This document shows positions 54,200-64,000 of a stretch of 64,000 bases of DNA, piece by piece; the stretch's first letter is position 1; each line of letters begins with the position of its first letter. The DNA comes from Areca catechu (lineage: Eukaryota; Streptophyta; Magnoliopsida; Arecales; Arecaceae): positions 992,001-1,056,000 of the forward strand of contig JAHSVC010000043.1 of assembly GCA_021397845.1 (NCBI GenBank), in the 5' to 3' direction. A program made the position numbers and the translations under genes. The notes beneath the pieces were generated by a model. It was not told the DNA's origin, did no database searches, and saw nothing but the letters and a program-made list of their open reading frames with translations.

Positions 54200-55860
54200 T
54201 TAATGATCCCTATTTCTCTTCTAATCATACAGAACCGATCTTCTTGAAGAGGTTTGGTTAGAATATCAGCCAATTGCATTTAGTGCACATAAATTCAAGC
54301 ATAACATCATTGTTTTCAACATGATCTCTAATAAAATGGTGTTTCATTTTAATGTGCTTACTTTTAGAGTGCTGAACATGATTTTGAGTTAAATTTATAG
54401 CATTTTTATTATCACATCTTATGGATGTCTTAGTTAATTTGATTCCAAAATCTTCAAGTTGTTGCTTAATTCATGAGATTTGAGTATAACAACTTCCAAC
54501 TGCAAGATATTCAACCTCAGCTATAGATAATGCAACCGAAGTTTGTTTTTTGCAAAACCATGAGATTATGTTAACTCCAAGAAATTGGTAGGTTCTACTA
54601 GTACTTTTACTATTTAATTTATACCCAGCAAAGTCAGCATCAGAATAGCCAATTAATTTAATTGATGAATCTCTAGAGTACCATAGTCCAATATCAATAG
54701 TGCCAGATAAATATCTAAGAATGCACTTAACAATCATTAAATGAGATTCTTTAGGAGCAGACTAATATCTAGCATATATACAAATACTAAATATAATATC
54801 TGGTCTACTAGCAGTCAAGTACAGTAATGAACCAATGATAACCCTATACAATTTTTTATCAACATTTTTATCATATTCATCTTTATCAAGTTTACAAGAA
54901 GGGCTCATAGGTGTACCTATTGGCTTAGGTGTCTCCATCCCAAACTTCTTTATGATTTCTCTTGTATACTTAGCTTGGTTGATGAAGATCCCTTCTCTAG
55001 TCTACTTGATTTGAAGTCTGAGAAAGAAGTTTAGTTCACCCATCATACTCATCTCAAACTCTCCTTGCATAAGCTTGTCAAACTCTTGACAAAGTGTTTC
55101 ATTAATAGCACCAAAAATGATATTACCAACATAAATTTATACTACTAAGAGATCATTTTTCTTCTTTTTCAAAAATATGGTAGTATCAACATAGCCTCTA
55201 AAAAAATTATTTTCAATCAAAAATTTGTTAAGTCTTTCATACCATGTACGAGGTGCTTGTTTTAAATCATAGAATGCTTTATGCAATTTGAAAACATGAT
55301 CATGATGTACATGATTTTCAAAACCAAGTAGTTATTCAACAAATTTTTTTCAGCAATATAACTATTTAAAAATATACTTTTAACATCTATTTAGAAAAGT
55401 TTGAAATTGATGAAACATGCAAATGCTAAAAATAATCTAATGGCTTCAAGTCTAGCTATTGGAGCAAAGGTTTCATCAAAATCAATTCCTTCTTCTTGAT
55501 TATAATCCTTAGCCACCAGTCTAGCCTTGTTTCTAGTTACCATACCATTTTCATCTAATTTATTTCTATACACCATTTTGTATTAATTATTGAAATATTA
55601 GATGATTTTTTATTAGTGTCTAAACTTGGTTTCTTTCAAATTGATTTAATTCTTCTTGCATTGCAATTATCCAGTTAGGATCCTTTTTAGATTTTTCAAT
55701 ATACTTATGTTCAATTTGAAAAACAAAAATAATATAATCACATTCATTTCTAATAAATGATCTAGTTCTTATCCCTCTCGATGGATCACCTAAGATTAAT
55801 TCCTTAGGATATCCATGAGCATACCTCCATTCTTTTGGTAGATCTTTGTGCTTCGGTGAG
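54200..55860 (-). pseudogene. Element E reverse transcriptase and RNase H, catalytically dead
   Basis: RT start: VYRNKLDENGMVTRNKARLV (55391-55576) with DFDETFAPIARLEAIRLFLA. The catalytic box at 55122-55133 reads YVGN instead of YVDD, so both aspartates are lost. Then come GELNFFLRLQIK, YLTASRPDIIFSICIYARY, and RNase H with DSSIKLIGYSDADFAGYKLN and QTSVALSIAEVEYLAVGSCY (54471-54737). The C-terminal end reaches ~54230. Stops and shifts add to the loss of function. The RNase H part is the intact counterpart of the interrupted one in element C. Confidence 0.92.
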
Positions 55861-57010
55861 GATCTTATAGTTTCTCATCCATCCTTCTTGTTCCGATCTT
55901 CTTCATCTTCTTTGGAGGGGGGATCATCCAAAGTCAGCTTCTTTAGTCCTTCAATACGTGCATATGCATCAGAAGTATCCTCCTTTATAGGAAATTTGTT
56001 AGTAGATTCTTCAAATACTACATGCACTAATTCTTCTACTACAAGTGTTCTTTTATTAAAAATTCTGTATGCCTTGCTAAATGTAGAGTATCCTAAGAAG
56101 ATACCTTCATCTGACTTGACATCAAATTTGCTTAAGTTGTCTTTTCCATTATTCAAAATGAAACATCCGCAATCAAAATTCACAAATATTTTAAAGTAAG
56201 TTTTCTTTCTTTCCAAAGTTCATAAGGTGTTTTCTTTAAAATAGGTAGAATTAAAATATGATTTAAAATATAACAAGCGGTATTAACAGTTTCGGCCCAA
56301 AAATATCTCGGAAGATCATTTTCATAAAGCATTGTGTGTACCATTTCTTCTAAAGTCCTATTCTTTCTTTCTACCATCCCATTTTGTTGAGGTATCCTAG
56401 GTACAGAAAAATTATAATCAATTCTTTTTTCATTACAAAAATTTTTGAAATCTTGATTTTTAAATTCAGTACCATGGTCACTTCAAATACAAATAACAGA
56501 GATACCTTTTCATTTAAGACTTTTCGATTAAACTTCATGAAAGCAGAAAATGATTCATCTTTATAAGCTAAAAATAAAGTCCATGTAAATCGAGAAAAAT
56601 CATCCACTATGACTAATCCATATCTCTTTCCTCCTAGGCTTGTAGTCCTAGTTGGTCCAAAGAGATCCATATGGAGTAGCTCTAATGGCCTGGTGGTTGA
56701 AACAAAACCTTTTGGTTTAAAAGATATTTTTGCTTATTTTTCAAATTAACATGCTTCACATATTTTATCTTTTTTAAAACTAAGTTTTGGCAAATCTCTT
56801 ACTAAATCCTTTTTGCATAATTTTGAAAGTAGATGCATGCTTGCATTACCTAATCTATGATGCCAAAGCCAACTAGTCTCATTAATTATGGAATTCATTG
56901 CAACTAGGCATTCACCATCATATAAAGTAAATTGTCAAGATCAACAAGATAGATATTGCCATGCCTATTTCCAATGAATTTTGGTCCATTATCATCAGGA
57001 CTAGCAACCA
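55861..57010 (-). pseudogene. Element E integrase
   Basis: The zinc-binding domain remains in decayed form near 56740-56900 (SWLWHHRLGNASM, KICEAC). The first Asp is in LHMDLFGPTRTTSLGG (56640-56690). The second Asp should lie near 56470 (DHGTEF-like, shifted). The Glu is in NGMVERKNRTLEEM (56340-56395). The C-terminal part 56180-56377 has YENDLPRYFWAETVNTACY. The tail 55875-56216 has FLGYSTFSKAYRIFNKRTLV and a Glu/Asp-rich linker to RT. Confidence 0.9.
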
Positions 57011-57310
57011 TGTAAAGAGATGATTCAAAAACAACTTTAAATCCTTTATCACAAAACTAACTAATACTAAGAAGATTATGCTTTAATCATTCAACTAATA
57101 AAACATTATCAAAAAATATAGAAGGGGAGATGTAAACTTTACCAATACCAATGATTTTTTCTTTACTATTATCTCCAAAAGTTACACTCCCTCCATTCAG
57201 TGCCTCAAGAGAAGTGAATTGCTTCATATCTCCTGTCATGTGTCTTGAGCAACCACTATCAATATACTACAATCTCTTCTTCTTTTTGGTTGTAAGACAC
57301 ACCTGCAAAA
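57011..57310 (-). pseudogene. Element E protease
   Basis: The active site DSGCSRHMTGD is near 57232-57268, preceded by a stop that interrupts CLTTKKKR. The following SVTFGDN and KIIGIGKVYISPS pieces end near 57100. Stops near 57055 and 57090 truncate it. Confidence 0.85.
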
Positions 57311-57399
57311 TAAATTAAGTTTTTATTTTAGGTACCCAAGCCATCTTGGATCCTTTGGGATTAGTATTAATGATGGTTCCTTTTGGAACCCAAATCTTT

Positions 57400-59011
57400 A
57401 TAGAGCTATTTAACTTTCTAAGATCACACTGATAAACTTTATGTCCAAATTTCTTACAACTAAAACAAATGATATTTGATGATGCAGGAACAAAAAAAAT
57501 TATGAAAAAATTTTATTTTTTTGTTGCTTATAGCCAAGTCCTGCTTTGTTAAATATGGCTCTTTGATTATTTAATAAAAGATTTAATTTTTTAGAGCTAT
57601 ATATAAATTTTTCAATAAATGATTTAACTTTGTCAAGCTAATCTTTGAATTTTTTATTTTCTATCTCAAGGTCTTTATTTTTCTTTAAAAGTTTATTGTT
57701 TGAAATAATAACCTTGGATCTTTTCAAAACCTCTATTTTCATTGATAAAGCATTCTTTTGTTTTTCAAAAATATCAATCTTAGTTTTAAAATTATTGTTT
57801 TCATTTGTAAGATTGGTGTTTTCATGAGAAAAATATTTGTATGCTTTTTTAACTTTTTGTTTTCAATTTTTAGCAATCTATATTTATGCATGAGCTCATC
57901 AAATACATCTCTAAGTTCATCAAATATAAATTCAGGTTCAAAGTCAGATTGTACCTTATCTTCTTAAACTATGAAGCAAAGATTGGCTACTTCTGATTGT
58001 TCTTCTTCTGAGCTGGAGTCTTCACTATCACTCCATGTAGCCATCATTGCCTTCTTTCTAAACTTCTTTTTGGATTTCTTTAGGAAAGGACAATCAGTTT
58101 TGAAGTGTCCCGGCTTCTTGCATTCGAAGCAAATTGGTTGATCCTTCTCCTTCTCTTGTTCTTTTCCCTTCTTCTTACTAGGTTGAGGCTTCTTCTTGTA
58201 GGAAGATTTTTTTCTTCTCATAAATCTTCTAAATCTTCTTGCAATAAGTGCCTCTTCATCCTTATTATCTCCTTCGGATTCTTCACTTGAAGACTCTTCT
58301 TGTGTGATAGATTTGAATGCTATAGTCTTCTTCTTTTTATCGACATCCATTGCCTTTTACTTCAAGTTCAACTTATAAGTCATGAGTGAACCTACAAGTT
58401 GTTCCAAAGAAAGTGTCTCAACATCTTTGGCTTCTTGAATTGCTATCATTTTCGGATCCCAAGATGTTGGCAATGACTCAAGAATTTTATTTACAAGATC
58501 AGCATTAGACATAATCTTACCAAGACTTCTCATGCCATTTACAATATTTGTAAATCTAGTATACATATCAGTAATAAATTCATTAGGCTCCATTCTAAAC
58601 ATCTTAATGTATATACAAGCATATTAACTTTAGAATTTTTTACTTGATTGGTACCCTCATGAGGAACCTCAAGTGTGTCCCATATTTTCTTCATAGAGTG
58701 CATGCAGAGATCCTATCAAATTCACTAGGATCCAATGCATAATAGAGAAGATTTATTGCTTTAGCATTTATCTTGGATTGTTTAATATCGTTTTCATTCC
58801 AATCCTCTTTGAGTTTTGGTATGGAAATACCATTAACAATGACTGAAGGAATATGTGAACCTTTATCAACTAGATTCCATAAATTTTAATCAATAGAATG
58901 TATATAAATTCTCATACGTGTTTTCTAATACATGTAATTTGTACCATTAAAGTAAGGAGGTCTATTTGAGGCTTGTCCCTCAACAACAATAGAACCAAGT
59001 AGGGCAACCAT
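57400..59011 (-). pseudogene. Element E gag (copia UBN2-type)
   Basis: The start is ATG at 59011 (MVALLGSIVVEGQASN), 45 bases inside the primer site. The UBN2-like core is at 58357-58602 (NEFITDMYTRFTNIVNGMRS). The piece 57964-58350 has a Lys/Ser/Glu-rich linker and an intact knuckle CFECKKPGHFKTDC (58080-58125), then acidic SDSEDSSSEEEQSEVANLCF. A decayed coiled coil (57500-57950) precedes a second knuckle CFSCKKFGHKVYQC (57425-57470). This two-knuckle plan is shared with element C. Confidence 0.88.
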
Positions 59012-59055
59012 TAATCTTTAAATCAAGGTGGTTAGACCTATAAGCTAAGTACATA

Positions 59056-59067
59056 GCTCTGATACCA
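59056..59067 (-). other. Primer binding site of element E (initiator tRNA-Met)
   Basis: The minus strand reads TGGTATCAGAGC, two bases inside the LTR. Confidence 0.92.
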
Positions 59068-59069
59068 CT

Positions 59070-60118
59070 TGTTTCCCAGCAAGCAATCCAAGAGGGGGTT
59101 GAATTGGGTTTCAAAAATTTTTGCAAGTATGTGCCAATTCAAAAATAATTTAGGTGCTACTGAATTACAAGTGTTTATGTGCTATTTAAGAGTATGCAAT
59201 GGAAATAAATAAGTAAATGCAAAGTAAATAAGAGCAAATAATTAGAGAGCAAGCAATCATAAATACTAGGATATATAGTGGTTCGGTGCACAACAAAGCA
59301 CCTACGTCCACTTCCCAAGATCCACTTGGATATTCCACTATAATCTTCCTTAATTATAGCTGATTAATTTTTCAGGCTCACTAATCAAAATTTAACTTGT
59401 TTTCACCAGGAACACAAGTTAAAATCCCTTTGGTTTTATGGAATAACCAAAAATCTAGTTGGTTTTGTAACTTAGGCTCACCAATAACCTCCTTGGTTTT
59501 GTCACTTAGGCTAACCAAAAACCTTCATTGATTTTAATACAAAGGCTTATCAACAAACTTCAACTCTAGTTTCAATTCCCTTAAAATTAGAAACAATAGA
59601 AAGATTCAATTATAATATATGGAATATAATAAAGCTTTCAACTAAAAGCAAGTATGTCTTTGAAGCTCTTTGATTACTGTTGAAGATGCTTGTCTTCAAG
59701 TTATTGAAGCCTTAATCAATGCTTAAATGGTTAGACTTGAATGCTCTTAAATTCTTTGAATGCTTGAAGGCTTAACTTGACTTGAAAGTAGTTATTCTTC
59801 AATGAATATTTGAGTGAATGCACTTAACTTCTCATCTCTCTCTTTAATCTTGAGTTTGGTCCACTTTAAATATCTTTCCAGGCTTCAACTAATAGTTTTT
59901 GACCGTTGAAGAGGAGAAAATAGCTGTTAGAGATGAAAAGGGCAAAAGGGATCAGTTTTGTACTTTAAAAAAACTAGCTGTTACTGTTTATTAGAATTGC
60001 AAGTGTCGACACTTCAGATCATGAGTCGATACTTTGAGTCAACACTTGATTTCCATGAGTTGACACTTGTTCACAAAAGTCTTTTGAAGCCCTCTGAAAT
60101 TCACTGGTGCATCGATAC
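59070..60118 (-). repeat. Element E 5' LTR, inner part, interrupted by element F
   Basis: It aligns with 29806-30023 joined to 49512-50330. It begins TGTTTCCCAGC, so one C of the usual TGTTGCCC has changed context. It stops at CGATAC, where element F begins. The remaining part should lie beyond the window. Confidence 0.9.
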
Positions 60119-61698
60119 TGTTGCCCAGTAAGCTATCCAAGAGGGGGGGTGAATTGGGTTTCTAACAATTAATTACAAGTGTGTGAACTAATTCAATAAA
60201 CAATTTAAATGCAATGAGATGCAAGAGTAATATGCTCTTAAAGAATATGCAGCGAAAAATTAAATGTAATAAATGTAAGAGCAAAAGAGAGAGAGACAAA
60301 CAATCACAAACACAGTCCAAGTATAGTGGTTCGGTGCTTTCCAATGCACCTACATCCACTTCCCAAGGTCCACTTGGGAATTCACTATAATCTCCATCGA
60401 TTATAGTCGATTAGTTTTCTGGACTTACTAATCAAAATTTCTTTTGATTTTTACAAGGCTCACCAGAAGAAACCTCTTGGTTTTCAAAGGCTAACCAATA
60501 ACTTTCTTGGTTTTCAACTAGGCTTACCAAAAATCTCCTTGGTTTTCTAATAGGCTAACCAAAAATCTCCTCGATTTTCCAATAGGGTAACCAAAAATCT
60601 CATTGGTTTTCCAATAGACTACCAAAAACCTCAGTTTTTCAATAGGCTAACCAAAAACCTTTACAACAAAAATAGAGTTAAAGTAAAGCAACAAGAAAAG
60701 CTTTCTTAATAAAAGTAGATGTCTCTTTGAAGCTTGGAGGAATTGCTTGTCTTCAACTTGATGAAGCCTCAATCAATGCTCAAGGATGTTAGACTTGAAT
60801 GCTCTTGAAGGCTTTGAATGCTTTAAGACTTTTTTTTGCTTGAAGGTGGTTGCTCTCAATGAATGGGAGTGAATGCACTTCCTTTTTTTGTCTTCTTCTT
60901 GTTCCTCTCATGTTTAGATTTGATTTGAATCACTTAAATATCATCCAAAGGCCTTAAAGTCAGTTTATGACCGTTAGACACAAAAAACTAGCCATTGGGA
61001 GCCAAGAGTGCCTAGTTCTGTATTTGAAAAACTAGCCATGACTATTCCCAGAACTCCAAGGTCAACACTTCAAGCTGTGAGTCAACACTTAGGGTTGACA
61101 CTTAAGTCCCATGAGTCAACATCTAGTTCAAAATTCTGCATTGAGGCTATCTAAAAATCTCAGGTGAGTCGACAATTCTTCGGGTGAGTCGACACTTGAC
61201 ATCCATTAGTCGACACCTCAGGCAAGTCTTCAACTTCAGCATGTCCTGTAAGAAATCTTTCTCAGGCGATAAGTCGATCCTTGAGTCGACACATGAGTCG
61301 ATACTTGTAGGCCATGAGTCGACACTTTAGTCATGCCATCTGAAACTTTTTCTACGTGCTGGCTTGAGTCGACACTTGCACTGCCATGAGTCGACACTCG
61401 ATCAGTGAGTCGATAATTTGAGTCGACACTTACTGAGAATACTTCAAAAATCACTAAAGCTCTGCTAAAGTTTTTTTGTGCTGAACTCTTTATGTCCTTT
61501 CAAGCAATCTTCAAGTACTTAAGTTCATTTATAACTGATCTTTTACTCAAAGAAGGGGCTTCTTTATCATTTGATAGGCATTCCATTTTTGTTGAATTGA
61601 AGAGTACCTTTTTCTATTTAGCACACTTCAAAGAACAGTTAGTACTCAACTTATAATTAAGTATTTTTTTATCATTAAAATCAATAACGGAGTCAACA
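60119..61698 (-). repeat. Element F 3' LTR
   Basis: 1580 bp from TGTTGCCCAG to GAGTCAACA. It contains several copies of CTTGGTTTTC..AATAGGCTAACCAAAA-like phrases (60470-60660) and a GTCGACAC-rich block at 61060-61435. Confidence 0.88.
60470..60665. repeat. ~35-bp degenerate tandem repeats in the F LTR
   Basis: Six or so units of the form CTAACCAAAAATCTC.TTGGTTTTC. The E and C LTRs have a related but sparser series (49620-49790, 59395-59540, 30320-30430). Confidence 0.75.
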
Positions 61699-61712
61699 AT
61701 CTTTATCTTTTT
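61699..61712 (-). other. Polypurine tract of element F
   Basis: The minus strand reads AAAAAGATAAAGAT before the LTR start TGTTGACTCC. Confidence 0.75.
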
Positions 61713-62440
61713 GATGATGACAAAATATTTAAGTATAATTCATATAATAAGCTTTTAAAAAAATTTTCAACTGATATAAAGCTTATTGCAATTTGCATTA
61801 GAGTAAAAGAAAGATAGACATTTAAGACTAAATGAGAATCAGAGTGATGAGGAATATGAGAGCTAACAATTTTATGAAACAAGATACTTCAAATGTGAAT
61901 TAGAGATTAAACATGCTTCAAGAAAAGGAAATTCAGCATATAATATATAGAGAATGTAATCAAAAACGGAATCTTTAAATAATAGATTGAAAAGTATAGA
62001 TACTCCCCCCTCAAAAGTTGATTCGAAAAAATTGATTTTCAAGGATCTTTCATAAACGAAAAGCTGAATTTAAAGATTTTTCAAGAAAAATTTATCAATG
62101 GATTACTCCCCCTCACTCATCGCTCTTTTCTATTTACTCTCATTTTTATATAACATACACAAACTCTCAAACTTATCTCCCTCTTTATCTTTTACTTATC
62201 TCTGCCCCTTTTTGTCATCATTAAAAAAGAGAGAGGAAGAAAGGGAATGAAGAATAAATAGTAGAAATAATAAAATGTTTCAAACATGTTAATCATTCAT
62301 TCACAGGAGATAATATCCAAAGATAAAATATTGAAGTATATAAAAGGATTTCATTCATTGAAGTACATTTCATACATTGATACAAGTAAAGATATAGAAT
62401 AGTAGCAGACATAAATGCATACAAGAGTACTGAAATATAA
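61713..62440. other. 3' non-coding part of element F
   Basis: AT-rich, no gene. Pyrimidine blocks ATACTCCCCCCTC (62000), TTACTCCCCCTCACTC (62103) and CTCCCTCTTT (62178) are extra polypurine-tract-like runs on the minus strand, as in C and E. Confidence 0.6.
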
Positions 62441-64000
62441 ACTATCTAAATATAAGGACTGTCCTAAGTAGATTCCTCATCATCTGAGGATCCAATCTCG
62501 ATCGGTCCTGTATCAGTAAAAGCACGGCATCGAGGCCACATGGATCGAAGATCACGAAGATGGATCCTAGTCAATCTCGATGGAACACGACGGCCTTGTC
62601 CTTTGCATCTAACATAAGTCCTACCTCTAGCTGGTGCAAAAGAGGTAGAAGCTATGTCAGCAGTAGGAATAGCACTGACAGGAATGGCAGTATCAAAATC
62701 AATATGAAGCGGTGTATGATCAAAGATAGGTCATGATTCAAGATGATGGAAACTAGGGGTATAAAATCCTAGTTCCCTGATAAGGGAAGATGTATGCAAT
62801 GGGGGAGAATGAATAATAGGTGTATCAGAAGCTGAAGATATGACAGGAGTAGGTGCAGGAATGGAAGTATGATCATTAGCTCTAGAGAGAGGAGTGGATA
62901 GAATAGGAGTCTGGAAAGATGAACTAGATGGATCATGAAAGGAACTCCTAGGAAGGTCAGCTGCAGTCTCCGACACTGGCTCTGTCATCAGATCTGCAAT
63001 GTCAAACTCTCTAGAGTCAGACTGATCAACCGTCTCATCAACATCCATATCAAGTCCTGGAGCTGAAGGTGCTGGAGGTGAATCAGCTGGAGTAGCAGTA
63101 TCAGGAGCTATGCCAGAAGAGGGTCTACTCAAGGCAAACAAAATGGCAGAGATCCCATCTCTCAATCCTCGATGGCTCTCTCTCATCTTCATGTGAATCC
63201 TGTCGACTCACTGATGAATGATCATCACCTCAGTCTCAATGCAAGCGACCCTGTCCTCTAGACTCTTTGAAACTTTAGGAATATCTGACTGTGCTGGCTC
63301 AGGCTACACCGAAGGCTCGGGCAATGTCTCAGATGTCTCTTCATGAACCTCAGATGGCCCTGCCTGTCCAAAAAAGATGCGCTCCTCCCTCGCTATATCC
63401 TTAATTCTATCAGTGGCCTGACCAGATATGCATCATCCCCAATGGCCTTTGACAAGCTGGTACCCCATCCATGAAGAGATCTGATGTCATAGACATCGGT
63501 GTGCAATAGCTGCCGATAGGGCTCATCATTCATGACTACTCCATAAGCTCTGAAAAGTAGTGTCAAACCCATCCCGTAGGGTAGACACAATCTCTAGCTG
63601 ATCGATGCCTCAGTCAGCTGATGTACCATGAGTACCGGGAGGCCTACTAGCATGTCCTATACCAGAGAAACCATCACTAATAGCTTCCGCTTTGTGATGA
63701 AGTCAAAATGGCCGGTCTTCGATAGAAGAATCCGAGCTACTATATGATGCAGCAACCTTATCTCAGCCGATAATCTCGAAGCTACTACAGTGGCTCCCTC
63801 AGGTAAATCATCTGTCTTGAAAATGCACCGGAGACCACTGAATCTGTCCACTAGGCTATCCATAATTGATCCCCTCATGGATTGTCCCATACACTGCTCA
63901 ATATCTCTGTGGATACTGGGACATCTCTGCCTCGGACCTAAGCAATCCATCCATCGCTACCTCGAGCAAGGAACCCATAGAACTCTGTGATCAATCCCGG
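62441..64000 (-). pseudogene. Element F extra ORF (env-like position), partial
   Basis: The start lies beyond the window. The piece 63657-63950 has SLVDRFSGLRCIFKTDDLPE and SAEIRLLHHIVARILLSKTG. The piece 63393-63590 has LCLPYGMGLTLLFRAYGVVM and YRQLLHTDVYDIRSLHGWG. The Ser/Pro/Thr-rich domain is open from 63192 to 62731 (PSSGIAPDTATPADSPPAPS). The basic tail (RGRTYVRCKGQG, DLRSMWP) lies near 62500-62640. Domain order matches the E copy. Few stops in the C-terminal half suggest it is the youngest of the three. Confidence 0.65.

Larger units (their letters stand above)
29806..64000 (-). mobile_element. Copia element E (Sirevirus-type), host of the nest
   Basis: Its own sequence is 29806-30023, 49507-60118 and presumably DNA beyond the window. 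The 3' LTR is split by element C and the 5' LTR by element F. The copia order gag, protease, integrase, RT, RNase H, extra ORF is read on the minus strand. The LTR starts TGTTGACTCC in sense, the polypurine tract is next to 50818 and the initiator-Met primer site is at 59056. RT has lost its catalytic aspartates. The right end lies outside the window, so the target duplication cannot be checked (left flank AAAGT). Confidence 0.9.
60119..64000 (-). mobile_element. Copia element F (Sirevirus-type), partial, nested in the E 5' LTR
   Basis: Only its 3' LTR, polypurine tract and most of its extra ORF lie in the window. pol and gag are expected to the right. The left flank GATAC (60114-60118) should reappear after its 5' LTR. 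LTR and extra ORF are more like those of E than of C. Confidence 0.88.

Overview
This window is plant nuclear DNA made almost entirely of LTR retrotransposons. It reads as intergenic heterochromatin from a monocot with a large genome. The long Tekay/Del-like, Tat-like and copia (Sirevirus-type) elements and the AT-rich spacers remind me of palm genomes, but the species is an inference. I see no bacterial operon, rRNA, CRISPR array or convincing tRNA gene. Nearly every protein-coding trace belongs to a decayed gag or pol.

Layout, left half. Positions 1-700 hold an LTR-like fragment with a 72-bp tandem repeat. A full-length Ty3/gypsy Tekay/Del-type element with a chromodomain lies on the minus strand at 1539-10450 and has ~2-kb LTRs. 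It sits inside what looks like an exon of an unidentified minus-strand host gene (1376-1538 joined to 10451-10564, with another possible exon at 10659-10765 and a GC-rich possible 5' exon at 11130-11990). Next comes AT-rich spacer with a hAT-like MITE (13901-14437), a probable solo LTR (15187-15916) and a 131-bp tandem duplication (16186-16447). Positions 17600-19372 look like an old LTR-type repeat. A pol-deleted Tat-lineage element follows at 19373-29395 on the minus strand. It keeps gag, a scrap of integrase, a ~47-bp tandem array and a plus-strand antisense gene that appears to contain an intron.

Right half, 29806 to the window end, is a nest. Copia element E (29806 to beyond 64000) carries copia element C (30024-49506) in its 3' LTR, with target duplication GGTGC. 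It also carries copia element F (60119 onward) in its 5' LTR. Element C is interrupted in turn by gypsy element D (33776-40968, target duplication ACTAG) and by a solo LTR related to D in the opposite orientation (41986-43391, CCATG/CCATA). C, E and F share an unusual extra reading frame between pol and the 3' LTR, as Sireviruses do. Their LTRs, and in C and E the stretch just upstream of that frame, are rich in the palindrome GTGTCGACAC.

The elements act only on themselves: gag forms particles, pol copies and integrates, LTRs drive transcription. All copies seen here carry frameshifts, stops or deletions, so none looks autonomous. The least ordinary parts are the extra frame with its possible private promoter, the antisense gene plus satellite-like array of the Tat element, and the host exon split by the Tekay insertion.
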